A stretch of DNA of 64,000 bases from JAIYCX01 sp964353175 (GTDB lineage Bacteria > Bdellovibrionota_C > UBA2361 > SZUA-149 > DAOLCO01). Positions 9,770 through 18,623 of this stretch are shown piece after piece; positions within the stretch are counted from its first letter, which is position 1, and every line of letters starts with the position of its first letter. Location: the NCBI GenBank assembly GCA_964353175.1, contig CAYGUX010000015.1, forward strand, positions 1 to 64,000, given 5' to 3'. Made by a program: the position numbers and the translations under genes. The notes under the pieces were generated by a model that made no database searches, was not told the origin of the DNA, and was given only the letters and a program-made list of their open reading frames with translations.

Positions 9770-9892
9770 TATGAAATTAACTTTAGTGACTGAACAATGT
9801 CTCTAACATCGACATCGTCCTACTATCGCTAAACTATAAAATACTCCTCCTATTTTTCAGCTTACTTTATGGGCCTGTTGAAAAATGAAATA

Positions 9893-10024
9893 TTTGTCAT
9901 TGCGAGCGAAGCCCCGAAGGGGCTAGCCTGTGGTGAGCGTGTCGAAGGGTCATGATCTCAAAAAATCAATAATAATAGGTGTTTGGAGATCATCACGGCC
10001 CTTTCAGGGCCTCAGGATGACAAA
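9893..10024. repeat. Fold-back dispersed repeat (MITE/REP-like)
   Basis: A 132-base unit bounded by perfect 8-bp inverted ends (TTTGTCAT at 9893-9900, ATGACAAA at 10017-10024). Inside is a second perfect 8-bp pair (ATGATCTC at 9952-9959, GAGATCAT at 9986-9993), plus smaller palindromes such as GCCCC-GAA-GGGGC. Its G+C is far above the flanks. The flavour (GCGAGCGAAG..., GTGTCGAAGGGTC, TCAGGATGACA) is that of short non-coding repeats scattered in many bacterial genomes. No second full copy lies in this window. It sits at the start of the 725-base gap between genes at 9770-10494. Confidence 0.6.
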
Positions 10025-10164
10025 GTGGTAGGCCTTCTAATGATGTTGAAATAGATTGATATTATGTTCATTATTATTTTCTTACTACCAATTCCCACTC
10101 TAAAGGGTGAAGAGCCATTTTGAAGCTCACGAAATTTTCATAACTATGCATAACTTTATTTAAG

Positions 10165-10494
10165 ATACGGTAGTTCTTTGAAAATTGAATCTGGGAAGAG
10201 ATGAATACAGACGAGTCCAAAGACTGAGGCTTTGTTGCTTCTGTCTTTAGACTCGTTTGGAGATTTAGGTTTTTTTATTGTTTTAATCTTTAAGGTTTTT
10301 GTGAAAAAGAGATGGGAAGTTGTAAGGTATTGTTGAAAGAGAACAGGAGTCTATTCCAAGGAGTGTGCCTTTAAGGAACTTTTAGAAGTTTTTTAGAGGT
10401 ACACTCTCGGGGAAAATGGATTCCCTGAACTCTTACTTTGGCATAAGAGAATACTTTAAGGTATGCCAAAAAAACCGCTCATTCGAAAGGAAAG
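10165..10494 (+). promoter_or_regulatory. Structured 5' leader RNA with four hairpins
   Basis: Between the repeat and the next gene lie four strong hairpins: 10208-10224/10243-10259 (17 bp, one mismatch); 10361-10381/10386-10406 (21 bp, no mismatch, four G-U pairs, tetraloop TTAG); 10408-10414/10421-10427 (7 bp, one G-U); 10437-10445/10462-10470 (9 bp). A boxA-like motif precedes them. The base pairing that tolerates G-U in the 21-bp stem points to an RNA rather than a DNA element. I infer a long regulated or processed leader of the 115-residue ORF, or a small RNA sharing its transcript. No known Rfam family is recognised. Confidence 0.5.
10173..10184 (+). promoter_or_regulatory. boxA-like antitermination motif
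   Basis: GTTCTTTGAAAA matches the boxA of rRNA operon leaders (Bacillus-type TGTTCTTTGAAAAC; E. coli TGCTCTTTAACAA), the NusB-S10 loading site that resists Rho termination. Here no rRNA follows; a hairpin-rich leader and a short ORF do. Single motif of 12 bases, so chance occurrence cannot be excluded. Confidence 0.4.
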
Positions 10495-10842
10495 ATGAGC
10501 ATGACGACAATGACAACCCCTATCGCACGCATCAATGACAATTGTCCTACCTACCGAGACCCATGGGCGACGGTTAGGGAGAAACCCAGTACTATCCAGG
10601 CAGAGCCTAAAGCTCAGCCGAAAGTACTGTCGCAACTGGCGTATCGCGTAGCTCTTTTACAGAGTCGCGCAAAACGTGAAACGCCTCTGACGCAGCTATT
10701 CAAAGAAGGAGCAGTCGTTGCTTCTTCCCAATCTGAACCAGCGGAAGAGCAACCTCCTGTACCAGCTAAAAAATCCTACGACAGCCTGACGGTAAGCGGT
10801 TGGCGTAAAAAAGGGACCAATCGCAAACGCAAAACGCGTTAA
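10495..10842 (+). CDS. Small basic protein of unknown function, atypically high G+C
   Basis: 115 residues, no membrane segment or signal. The N-terminal third is polar, residues about 45-70 form a likely helix (LSQLAYRVALLQSRAKRETP), then comes a P/E-rich linker. The end is strongly basic (SGWRKKGTNRKRKTR), suggesting nucleic-acid or ribosome binding. A good ribosome site (AAAGGAAAG) precedes the ATG. Base composition is near half G+C, clearly above the neighbours, with CGC/CTG-type codons, as expected for a highly expressed or transferred gene. It is monocistronic, between a structured leader and a strong terminator. I do not recognise the family. Confidence 0.7.
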   Translation: MSMTTMTTPIARINDNCPTYRDPWATVREKPSTIQAEPKAQPKVLSQLAYRVALLQSRAKRETPLTQLFKEGAVVASSQSEPAEEQPPVPAKKSYDSLTVSGWRKKGTNRKRKTR

Positions 10843-10863
10843 GCGACTGGACCCTTCGTTTGA

Positions 10864-10902
10864 AGCTGCAAGCACACCCTCGTGCTTGCAGCTATCTTTT
10901 TT
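10864..10902 (+). terminator. Strong intrinsic terminator
   Basis: A perfect 12-bp stem (10864-10875/10882-10893) with a 6-base loop is followed by a run of T. It ends the transcript of the 115-residue basic protein. On the other strand there is no T tract, so it is one-directional. Confidence 0.9.
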
Positions 10903-10955
10903 CACTCTTTTTTAAGACTCCAAACGAGTTCTTTTTCACATCCTACTTGAACTTC

Positions 10956-11723
10956 CTAACCTTTCCGACTAACAGTCCGACCATCACCCTGAGCAGTCGC
11001 ATACAAAACCATTTCACCGACCATCATGTGAGAAGGTCTAGTCAAACAATAATGAACTGCATCTGCCACATCTTCAGCAGATAATGGAGTCATGCCTTTA
11101 TATTCATCATTTGCCTTACCGCCATCACCCTTAAAGCGAACTTCACTAAACTCAGTTCTTACCATTCCAGGGTCTATGGAACTTACTCGTATGTCATAAT
11201 CCATTAATTCCAATAGAAGCGTTTTCGATACAGCTCTTACTGCATGTTTAGTAGCACAATAAACACTTCCTCCCGGATAAACTACATGGCCAGCTGTTGA
11301 AGCAATATTTACGATAAATCCTGCATTCCTTTTAATCATGCCCGGTAAAATCGACCTAGTCACATACAAAAGTCCCTTCAAATTGGTGTCTATCATCATA
11401 TCCCAATCATCGGTATCAGCATTCACGAACAAATCCTTACCAGCAGCAAGCCCCGCGTTATTAACTAGAATATCTATATTTTCAAACTCTGCGGGAAGAG
11501 ACGACAAAGCACTCTTCACTTCTTCCTTATTGCAAACATCCAACTTGAGGCTATGAACACTAACTCCATTCGCCTTGCTTAATCGTAATGCGATTTCTTC
11601 TAACCTCTCTACTCTCCTACCAGAAATGATTAAATTAGATCCAGCTTGAGCCAGTTTTTCCGCTGAAGCTAAGCCAATACCGCTTGTGGCGCCTGTGATA
11701 AGTGATATTTTGTTTTTTAACAT
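10956..11723 (-). CDS. Short-chain dehydrogenase/reductase (YdfG-like)
   Basis: 255 residues, a classical SDR. It has TGATSGIG at 10-17 (dinucleotide binding), NNAG at 88-91, catalytic Ser142, Tyr155 and Lys159 (Y-x3-K), and PGMVRTEF after it. An Arg pair (GRR, 35-37) after beta strand 2 favours NADP(H). The overall sequence is close to YdfG-type 3-hydroxy acid/serine dehydrogenases, which oxidise L-allo-threonine, serine or reduce malonic semialdehyde. The exact substrate is inferred from family only. It is monocistronic; the 223 bases upstream separate it from the divergent DUF2254 gene. Confidence 0.88.
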   Translation of the reverse strand: MLKNKISLITGATSGIGLASAEKLAQAGSNLIISGRRVERLEEIALRLSKANGVSVHSLKLDVCNKEEVKSALSSLPAEFENIDILVNNAGLAAGKDLFVNADTDDWDMMIDTNLKGLLYVTRSILPGMIKRNAGFIVNIASTAGHVVYPGGSVYCATKHAVRAVSKTLLLELMDYDIRVSSIDPGMVRTEFSEVRFKGDGGKANDEYKGMTPLSAEDVADAVHYCLTRPSHMMVGEMVLYATAQGDGRTVSRKG

Positions 11724-11946
11724 AAAGGTATATTATCCTTGATTAGCATTCTTAACACACTAACATTATACTTATACAGACTCAACAATCTATGACTATT
11801 CTCAACTAGCCTCTGCAGACTGCTGAATGTGAACCTCTACCTCTTTTATCCATAGGCAAAGTAGCGATTTCATGGCATTTTGAAGAACCCTTGGTGATTT
11901 TCAGTTCTTTTATTGAGAATTAAGATCAATATCTACATTAAGAGAA

Positions 11947-13236
11947 ATGAACACTATTAAATTCAATATAAAATCGATTCTTAACAAAGTAAAAAATAGT
12001 ATAGCTTTCTATCCTACGATTATTGCAGCAATCATTATTATGATTGGCTCTGCCTTAATTATTGTTGATCAAAAGGGCTGGACTACGAATATAGACAAAC
12101 TCCTTCCCCTTATCGTCGTAAACGATATAGACACGGCTCGGTCGATTCTAATAGTACTAATAGGAGCACTAATATCACTAATGGTATTTAGTTTTTCTAT
12201 GGTTATGGTCGTTTTAAACCAAGCGGCGAATAACTTCTCGCCTAGATTACTACCTGGACTCATAGCCAATAAAGAACATCAGATAGTTTTAGGATTCTAC
12301 CTAGGCTCTATTATAAATAGCATCATAAGTCTTTTACGGATGGAACCTAGCACATACCACAATTCATTTCCTTCAATTGGAGTTATTTACTCAATCATAC
12401 TGGGAGTAAGCTGCTTAGGTCTATTTATCTTCTTTATTCACTCAATTTCTCAATCCATTCAAATATCAAAAATCATATATAAAGTTTACAAAAAAACTCT
12501 TACTCAAATCCAAAACTTTAATTCTAATAGAAACATAAAGCTCATAAGTGAAAAGGATATTAAATGGTATCCCATTGCACTCGAATTGACTGGATACGTT
12601 AAAGATTTTGAACTTTCAAAACTTGCTGCTTACAGTCTAAAAAACGACATAAAAATAAAAACTGGAGTAACAGAAGGCGCTTTTATTTCCAATCACACAG
12701 TTTCCTTCTATACTTCGATAGAGGAGACTAAAAAACTAAAAGAAGATTTAACAAACTACATCCTAGTAGATGATGAAGAATGGATCACTGAGCACCCCAA
12801 TCTTGGAGTCAAACAAATAGTTGAAATTATACTTAAAGCAATGTCACCTGGCATTAACGATCCAGGGACTGCTATTACTGGACTGGATTACCTCTCCAGC
12901 ATTTACAAAGAACGTCAGAAATTACGTACCTTTAATTGCTACGTAAGTGAAGATGGCGGACAGGTATTTCTAACCACTCTTAGCTTTGAAGAGATTTTAG
13001 CTTTTAGTTTTGCAGCCATTCGCCAGTATGTTAGGCACGACATAGTAATCATGAGCAAACTCTTAAATATCTTGTTTTATCTAAAGACAGGAGAAAATGA
13101 CTACGAAGAACCCTTATTTCAAGGTGCGATAAAAAAACAAGCAGAGATTCTTTTAGAGGATGCCAATAAACATATTGAAAATACTGCAGATCTAAAATAT
13201 TTCATTGAACTCTTTAAAGACTATCAATTTAACTAA
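11947..13236 (+). CDS. DUF2254 family membrane protein
   Basis: 429 residues. Four N-terminal hydrophobic segments (about 20-40, 65-90, 115-130 and 145-170) are followed by a large soluble domain. The segment after helix 2 reads NNFSPRLLPGLI...HQIVLGFYLGSI, the DUF2254 signature. A later GINDPGTAI motif is also typical. DUF2254 proteins are predicted inner-membrane proteins with no established role. An AAGAGAA ribosome site precedes the ATG. Its 3' end overlaps the convergent ABC ATPase gene by 8 bases. Confidence 0.85.
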   Translation: MNTIKFNIKSILNKVKNSIAFYPTIIAAIIIMIGSALIIVDQKGWTTNIDKLLPLIVVNDIDTARSILIVLIGALISLMVFSFSMVMVVLNQAANNFSPRLLPGLIANKEHQIVLGFYLGSIINSIISLLRMEPSTYHNSFPSIGVIYSIILGVSCLGLFIFFIHSISQSIQISKIIYKVYKKTLTQIQNFNSNRNIKLISEKDIKWYPIALELTGYVKDFELSKLAAYSLKNDIKIKTGVTEGAFISNHTVSFYTSIEETKKLKEDLTNYILVDDEEWITEHPNLGVKQIVEIILKAMSPGINDPGTAITGLDYLSSIYKERQKLRTFNCYVSEDGGQVFLTTLSFEEILAFSFAAIRQYVRHDIVIMSKLLNILFYLKTGENDYEEPLFQGAIKKQAEILLEDANKHIENTADLKYFIELFKDYQFN

Positions 13237-13906
13237 ATCCATTCGCCATATTTTCATAACCTTTTAAAATTTCAGAACTTTCGACTATCCGACAAGGCTT
13301 CTGGCTTAAGAATATCACCCGATCTGACACTCTTTTTGCTAATTGAGGGTCGTGAAAAATAGAAACAATCGCCATGGGATAACGATCTCTAATCATATTG
13401 ATGTTTTGAATGAATTTCTCAATCGCGAAATAATCTAAGTTCGATGTCGGCTCATCAAGAAATAGTATCTTAGGTTTACTTATCAACGCCCGTAACAAAC
13501 AAACTGATTGAGCCTCCCCCCCAGAGAGGCTGCCTGCACGAGAGCTTAAGTCAAAGTTTATATCAATACTTTCTAAAAGTTCATCCAGCAAAGTCTCAAT
13601 GATTTTCGAAGGTATTCGCTTAAGCTTCAACGGAAGAATAATATTTTCCCTAGCGCTAAGCCAAGGAAGTAAGGAGTCTTTATGGCTTTGCGGAAGATAT
13701 GATTTCCTTGCTAACATATTTTGTTTATCAATAATTTCGCCCTTATAAGTCGCATCTAAACCAAGCAAAATTCTTAATAAAGTGGATTTCCCGCAGCCAT
13801 TCGGGCCAAACAAGGCAAGGGACTCGTTTATTCTAATAGATAGATCCAACTTTTGAATTATGGGAGTACTCCCATAATTTTTACTTATCCCTCTTAATTC
13901 CAACAT
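13229..13906 (-). CDS. ABC transporter ATPase, NitT/TauT type
   Basis: 225 residues. It has Walker A GPNGCGKST at 34-42, a Q-loop glutamine near 73, the signature LSGGE at 127-131, and Walker B ILFLDEP at 147-153. It energises the membrane permease encoded just upstream (13-base overlap). With the binding protein this forms a three-gene SsuABC/TauABC/ThiXYZ-like importer, the class that takes up sulfonates, nitrate or pyrimidine precursors. It is shorter than typical SsuB but complete. Substrate not deducible. Confidence 0.88.
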   Translation of the reverse strand: MLELRGISKNYGSTPIIQKLDLSIRINESLALFGPNGCGKSTLLRILLGLDATYKGEIIDKQNMLARKSYLPQSHKDSLLPWLSARENIILPLKLKRIPSKIIETLLDELLESIDINFDLSSRAGSLSGGEAQSVCLLRALISKPKILFLDEPTSNLDYFAIEKFIQNINMIRDRYPMAIVSIFHDPQLAKRVSDRVIFLSQKPCRIVESSEILKGYENMANGFS

Positions 13907-14673
13907 CCCAGTATCCTTTTGTTATAAGTTGTTTCTAAGCTTTCAAGAAAACTAGATCCCAAATACCCCAAGATTCCTACGATTGTTATCAAAGCGTAAA
14001 GCTGAATAGTGTTATTGTACATATAGGACTCATATATTCTTTGTCCTATACCGAAATTTGCACCCATAAACATCTCACTAACGATTGCTACAAGCAAGGA
14101 AGTAGAAAATGCCAATCGAAGTCCAAGGAGTGTCGTGGGAAGAGTCTCCCACAAGACTAATTTAAAAAACTTTTGAGACTTACTAGCTCCCATAACCTGG
14201 AAGACCTCCACCCTAGCCTTTGAAATTCTTTTTACTCCACTCTCAGAATAAACTACCAACAGTAAGAATGACGGGAGAAAACACATAAAAATCTTACTCT
14301 CGTCACCAGTATTAAATAGTAGGAATATAAGTGGGATTAAAGCAGAAACTGGGATCGCCCTTAGAAATTCCAATGGCCCTTTAACAACATTTGCAAGAAT
14401 AGGGTTTAAACCAAGTATCAGACCAAAAACAGTGCCAAGAGTCGCCCCATAAATTAAGCCAGGTATCCACCTATACATAGTTGGCAGTACATAATTTGCG
14501 ACCTCTCCTGAAACAACATCGCTTACTATCGCATGCCATACTTCTATTAGATTGGGTAGAAGACTAGAATCCACTAGATGCATACTATCAGCAGAAACAA
14601 ACCAGAGAACAAGTACAATTAGAAACCCTAAACAACGGTACCATAAACGATGCCCCAGATGCATAAACAACAT
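13894..14673 (-). CDS. ABC transporter permease, NitT/TauT type
   Basis: 259 residues with about six membrane helices and the BPD_transp_1 EAA loop around residue 150 (VMGASKSQKFFKLVLWETLP). This is characteristic of SsuC/TauC-type permeases, which work as a homodimer. It lies 10 bases after the binding-protein gene and overlaps the ATPase gene by 13 bases, so the three form one operon. Role: substrate channel of the importer. Confidence 0.88.
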   Translation of the reverse strand: MLFMHLGHRLWYRCLGFLIVLVLWFVSADSMHLVDSSLLPNLIEVWHAIVSDVVSGEVANYVLPTMYRWIPGLIYGATLGTVFGLILGLNPILANVVKGPLEFLRAIPVSALIPLIFLLFNTGDESKIFMCFLPSFLLLVVYSESGVKRISKARVEVFQVMGASKSQKFFKLVLWETLPTTLLGLRLAFSTSLLVAIVSEMFMGANFGIGQRIYESYMYNNTIQLYALITIVGILGYLGSSFLESLETTYNKRILGCWN

Positions 14674-14683
14674 ACAGATCCCC

Positions 14684-15622
14684 CTACTTATTTAAAAAGT
14701 GATCGAAGGATTCAGAGGCAGGACGATTACCTCTATTTTGATAGTCTAACATCTCTGCTTTTATAACCTCAATGTCATCTTGTACCATTTTTTCTATAGA
14801 ACCCCCGGTTTCAAATTCAATCGACAAACACTCCTTCATTGCATCAACAGTGCCAACATCCATATTATTCCACTTCGCATACCTCCGATAGATCTCTTCC
14901 GGGTTGTTCTTCGTATAGCTTTCAGCTTTCTTAAGAACACGGGCAAATCTCTGAATAAGTTCCTTATGACCATTCAAATATGTTCTAGTTGTGGCCAGAT
15001 AGGCTCTTGCTGGGTAAATTGTTTTATCCAGAGGAAACTCATCCGCCTTAGAACCGAGGGTACGAAGTATATTATATCTCCAGGGATTCCATATACTGAC
15101 AGCATCAACGCTTCCTTCTTTTAGTGCTTGAAGCATTGCTGGAGGTTGAATTATCCTTGGAAAAATATCTTTAGACCTAAGTCCATGAGTACGAAGGTAA
15201 TACAATAAATAGAGATGTGATGTTGTTGCAGGGAAAAAACCAATTCTTTTACCTCGCAAATCTTTACTAGATCCAAGAGTATTATTCGCAATAATCCCAT
15301 TGGCCTGATAGGTCATGATTGATCCAAAAGCTACAAGGTCATTTTCATTAAAGGAATTAAAGGCGATATTTGAATCTACGATGACACCGATATCCACAGA
15401 ACCTGCTAAAATGGCATCCATATTAAACTTACCAACCTCTATGTTTTGGTAGTCTATTTCAATCCCTTCTTCCTTAAAAAATCCTTCCTCACTTGCGATA
15501 AGCGGTAGAACGGAAATAACTTTAGATCCACTTAGCCTAAGTGAATCATTTGCTTTGGCTACAAATGGACTCACACTCAATATCAATATTACTAAACAGA
15601 CCCCGTAAACGCTCTTTTCCAT
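14684..15622 (-). CDS. ABC transporter substrate-binding protein (SsuA/NMT1-like)
   Basis: 312 residues. A Sec signal peptide ends near AKA (22-24). The mature part follows the NMT1/SsuA fold order: LIASEEGFFKEEGIEIDYQ, GSVDIGVI, LRGKRIGF, LKEGSVDAVSIWNPW. It delivers a small anionic or heterocyclic ligand to the permease. First gene of the operon and divergent from a TrmB-type regulator 145 bases away, which probably controls it. Nothing in the sequence fixes the ligand. Confidence 0.87.
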   Translation of the reverse strand: MEKSVYGVCLVILILSVSPFVAKANDSLRLSGSKVISVLPLIASEEGFFKEEGIEIDYQNIEVGKFNMDAILAGSVDIGVIVDSNIAFNSFNENDLVAFGSIMTYQANGIIANNTLGSSKDLRGKRIGFFPATTSHLYLLYYLRTHGLRSKDIFPRIIQPPAMLQALKEGSVDAVSIWNPWRYNILRTLGSKADEFPLDKTIYPARAYLATTRTYLNGHKELIQRFARVLKKAESYTKNNPEEIYRRYAKWNNMDVGTVDAMKECLSIEFETGGSIEKMVQDDIEVIKAEMLDYQNRGNRPASESFDHFLNK

Positions 15623-15680
15623 CTAAACTCCTGGTTAATTATCTACACTTTATTTCAGATTTCCCGCAATAACGCCAAAA

Positions 15681-15710
15681 TTGTCGACAAAATCGAAATA
15701 TATGTACATA
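15681..15710. promoter_or_regulatory. Two palindromes between ABC operon and TrmB gene
   Basis: The 145-base divergent gap holds two perfect 10-bp palindromes: TTGTCGACAA (15681-15690) and TATGTACATA (15701-15710), ten bases apart. Either could be an operator for the adjacent TrmB-family regulator. TTGTC/GACAA half-sites also occur beside the second TrmB gene near 43.3 kb. Assignment is inference. Confidence 0.35.
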
Positions 15711-15767
15711 ACATCCTAATTAAGAATGCATTTATTGACGACGACTTTTCCGACAGAATCATAGAAT

Positions 15768-16511
15768 ATGAAAGAAACTAAACTAATTTCCATCCTAGAA
15801 GGGCTTGGACTTAACGAAAAAGAGGCACAAATCTACCTCGCAGCACTAAAGGCGGGGCCTAGCACCATCTCTGATCTTGCTAAACTCACAGCCATTAAAA
15901 GAACAACATGCTACGGAGTGCTAGATAGTTTACTTGCTAAAGGAATTATTAAAAAAGAGATTCATGGCATCAAAGAAAAACTAGTCGCCCTAGAACCCTA
16001 CTCTCTTTCAAAATTAGTAGAAGAAAAACGTTCTGCTCTAATTGACGCCCTACCTAACTTTGAAGCCTTACGAAAACTAGGTGGAACCGAAAGCGTTATT
16101 CGCTATATTGAAGGCATAGACAACATCAAAGAAGGCTACCTAGAAGTACTTGACTCCATACTTCCTGGAAGCGACTACTTAGTTTTTGGAAATATGGAAA
16201 AATGGAGTGCTTTATTTAAAGAATTCACCAAAGAATTTTTAAATAAGCGCTCGAAAATGCCGATTAAAGTTAGGATGCTCCTAAACGAAGGGCCAGTAGC
16301 TAGACATAGAATGAATGAAGGTAGATTTGGAAATGAAAAAACTAAAATTATCAAAGGAAGCAAGGAAGTAGAAACCAACCTCATAATCACACCCAACAAA
16401 CTACTAATGCACCAACTAAATCCGCCCTATATCGGAATGATCATCGAAAATCGATACTTCATAAACATGCACATCGAAATGTATGAAACGATGTGGAGAG
16501 GACTGGGCTAG
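15768..16511 (+). CDS. TrmB family transcriptional regulator
   Basis: 247 residues. The N-terminal winged helix (about residues 8-75: LGLNEKEAQIYLAALKAGPSTISDLAKLT, then IKRTTCYGVLDSL) is the TrmB/Sugar-specific regulator domain. It is followed by a C-terminal ligand-sensing region with RMLLNEG and a MHIEMYETMW ending. TrmB proteins bind a ligand and repress or activate nearby uptake genes. Divergent placement beside the ABC operon makes that operon the likely target. Ligand unknown. Confidence 0.8.
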   Translation: MKETKLISILEGLGLNEKEAQIYLAALKAGPSTISDLAKLTAIKRTTCYGVLDSLLAKGIIKKEIHGIKEKLVALEPYSLSKLVEEKRSALIDALPNFEALRKLGGTESVIRYIEGIDNIKEGYLEVLDSILPGSDYLVFGNMEKWSALFKEFTKEFLNKRSKMPIKVRMLLNEGPVARHRMNEGRFGNEKTKIIKGSKEVETNLIITPNKLLMHQLNPPYIGMIIENRYFINMHIEMYETMWRGLG

Positions 16512-16528
16512 ACCTCAGGTAAATATCT

Positions 16529-16612
16529 CTGTAGGGGCGACCCTTACGGTCGCCATCCCCAAGTTACCCCATCAAATCAATTCGTGGGCGACCGCGAGGG
16601 TTGCCCCTACAG
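16529..16612. repeat. Inverted pair of GGGCGACC repeats between convergent genes
   Basis: Left arm 16529-16554 and right arm 16586-16612 are near-perfect inverted copies (about three differences over 26 bases), 31 bases apart. Each arm is itself self-complementary (GGCGACC/GGTCGCC type). The pair lies exactly between the stops of the TrmB gene and trpA, where a folded transcript could terminate both. A single arm of the same family is at 29870-29897. Confidence 0.65.
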
Positions 16613-16626
16613 ATTCAACCGCCTCT

Positions 16627-17409
16627 CTATTTAACAGTCTGAATAAACGCACTGACCCTAGCTTCTATCCCTTCCTTATCTTCGCCCAAAGCCCTCAAAA
16701 AGGCGCTACCGATTATTGCTCCTCGATGATACTTAGTCGCTAAGTCAAAGCTCGCTTTGTCACTTATGCCAAACCCTACAACCACTGGATGTTTTAGATC
16801 CAAAGCTAGAAGACGCTTATAATATTCTTCTGGAGAAGCTTGAGAACCACTAGCTTCTCCACCAGTAACCGCCTGAGAAGATACCGCATATATAAAAGAG
16901 TCACTCTCTGAATCAAGCTCTCTTATTCTCTCATCGCTTGTTTGAGGAGTTACTAAAAAAACAAAGGACAGATTCCTTTTTTCGAGCTCTGCTTTCCACA
17001 CCAACTTATATTCCGCCAAAGGTAAATCAGGAATAATCACTCCATCCACTCCACACTTAGTACAAGCTTTAAAAAACTCGTCCATACCAAACTGGATGAT
17101 AGGATTTAAGTATCCCATCAAGATAATGGGCAAGCTAATCTCCTTTCTACACTCAGCAAGTTGCTCAAAAAGAGCTTTTAAATTCATCCCATTCTTAATT
17201 GCAATCTCACTTGTATGCTGAATAGTAGCTCCATCCGCGACAGGATCAGAAAAAGGGAAACCCAACTCAATAAAATCAACCCCAGAACCTTCCAAAGCTG
17301 AAACGACTGGTTTAATAGAGCGTAATACAGGGAAACCTGCCGTGGTAAAAACAGACAAAAGCTTCTTATCACCAGCAAATACTCGACTTAAATTATTATT
17401 TCTACTCAT
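16627..17409 (-). CDS. trpA: Tryptophan synthase alpha chain
   Basis: 260 residues, full length. FIELGFPFSDPVADG carries the catalytic Glu48 and Asp59, and GVIIPDLP, GFGISD and GAIIGSAF are the phosphate-binding and barrel motifs. The alpha subunit cleaves indole-3-glycerol phosphate to indole and glyceraldehyde-3-phosphate and channels indole to TrpB. It follows trpB by 2 bases and is the last gene of the operon. Its substrate should come from TrpC, which is not encoded here. Confidence 0.97.
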   Translation of the reverse strand: MSRNNNLSRVFAGDKKLLSVFTTAGFPVLRSIKPVVSALEGSGVDFIELGFPFSDPVADGATIQHTSEIAIKNGMNLKALFEQLAECRKEISLPIILMGYLNPIIQFGMDEFFKACTKCGVDGVIIPDLPLAEYKLVWKAELEKRNLSFVFLVTPQTSDERIRELDSESDSFIYAVSSQAVTGGEASGSQASPEEYYKRLLALDLKHPVVVGFGISDKASFDLATKYHRGAIIGSAFLRALGEDKEGIEARVSAFIQTVK

Positions 17410-17411
17410 CC

Positions 17412-18623
17412 CTAACTCCTAGATTCTTTAAGAGAACTCTTATATTGCACATAGGTATCCAAGTCCTTATCCCCACGCCCAGAGAGACAAACTACTACGA
17501 CCTCTTCTTTTTTCAATTTCAACTTAGGCAAAACAGCAAAAGCATGGGCAGTTTCTAGCGCTGGTATAATTCCCTCCAACCTTGTAACTACCAAAGCTTC
17601 CTCCAAGGCCTCTTCATCTGTGACTGATTCATAACTAACTCTACCAGTCTTCCATAAATGTGAATGCTGAGGCCCAATACCTGGATAATCAAGGCCAGCG
17701 GAGATTGAATGTGCTTCTAACACTTGGCCATCAAAAGTTTGCATTAATAATGTCCTGGAACCATGAAGCACTCCGACGCTACCAAGCCTAGTTGTAGCCG
17801 CTGAACAACCACTATCTACTCCCTTCCCCGCAGCCTCAACACCAAGCAAACGTACATTAGGTGAATCTATAAAGTGATAGAATATACCCATTGCGTTACT
17901 TCCCCCACCGACGCAGGCTACGACTAAATTCGGATCTTCCTTACCGGTTTTTTCTAAAAGCTGTACTTTCACTTCTTCACTTATCACCGAATGAAAAGTG
18001 GAAACCATATCAGGAAATGGATGTGGCCCAACAACGGAGCCAATAATATAATGGGTTGATGTTGGATTACATATCCAATCTCTCATCGCTTCATTAGTAG
18101 CATCTTTTAAAGTTCGACTACCTGAAGTCACAGATCTTACTGTCGCACCTAGAAGCTCCATTCTTTGCACATTGGGAGCTTGTCGTTTAACATCAACCTC
18201 TCCCATATATACAACACACTCTATACCCATCAGGGCACATACCGTAGCTGTTGCCACTCCATGCTGTCCAGCTCCTGTCTCAGCAATAATCCTTGTTCTT
18301 CCAAGTCTTTTAGCGAGCAGAATCTGACCGATGGTATTATTAATCTTATGAGAACCAGTATGATTCAGATCCTCTCTTTTAAGAAATATCTGTGCTCCAT
18401 AGCGTTCAGATAATCGCGCCGAATAACCTAAAGGCGAGGGCCTTCCCACGTAGTCTTTAAGAAGTCCTCGAAATTCTTTTTGAAATTCCGCTGTCTCTAT
18501 AATCTCTTTATACTTAACTTGAAGTTCAGACACATTAGGATAAAGCATCTCGGGGATATAAGATCCTCCGAACTCACCATAGTAGCCTTCATTATTTATT
18601 CCGTAATCAACACTCATATTCAC
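17412..18623 (-). CDS. trpB: Tryptophan synthase beta chain
   Basis: 403 residues, the usual TrpB1 length. YGEFGGSYIPE near the N-terminus, PLP Schiff-base Lys93 in HTGSHKINN, and the phosphate-binding CVGGGSNAMG loop are all present. It joins indole with serine to make tryptophan using pyridoxal phosphate. Its start overlaps the end of trpF by 17 bases. ATG codons for M1 and M3 are both possible starts, with little consequence. Confidence 0.97.
   Translation of the reverse strand: MNMSVDYGINNEGYYGEFGGSYIPEMLYPNVSELQVKYKEIIETAEFQKEFRGLLKDYVGRPSPLGYSARLSERYGAQIFLKREDLNHTGSHKINNTIGQILLAKRLGRTRIIAETGAGQHGVATATVCALMGIECVVYMGEVDVKRQAPNVQRMELLGATVRSVTSGSRTLKDATNEAMRDWICNPTSTHYIIGSVVGPHPFPDMVSTFHSVISEEVKVQLLEKTGKEDPNLVVACVGGGSNAMGIFYHFIDSPNVRLLGVEAAGKGVDSGCSAATTRLGSVGVLHGSRTLLMQTFDGQVLEAHSISAGLDYPGIGPQHSHLWKTGRVSYESVTDEEALEEALVVTRLEGIIPALETAHAFAVLPKLKLKKEEVVVVCLSGRGDKDLDTYVQYKSSLKESRS

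Noticed and set aside
9770..9892. Coding potential in the start of the 725-base gap
   Set aside because: Frames there are short and interrupted; nothing resembles a gene before the repeat.
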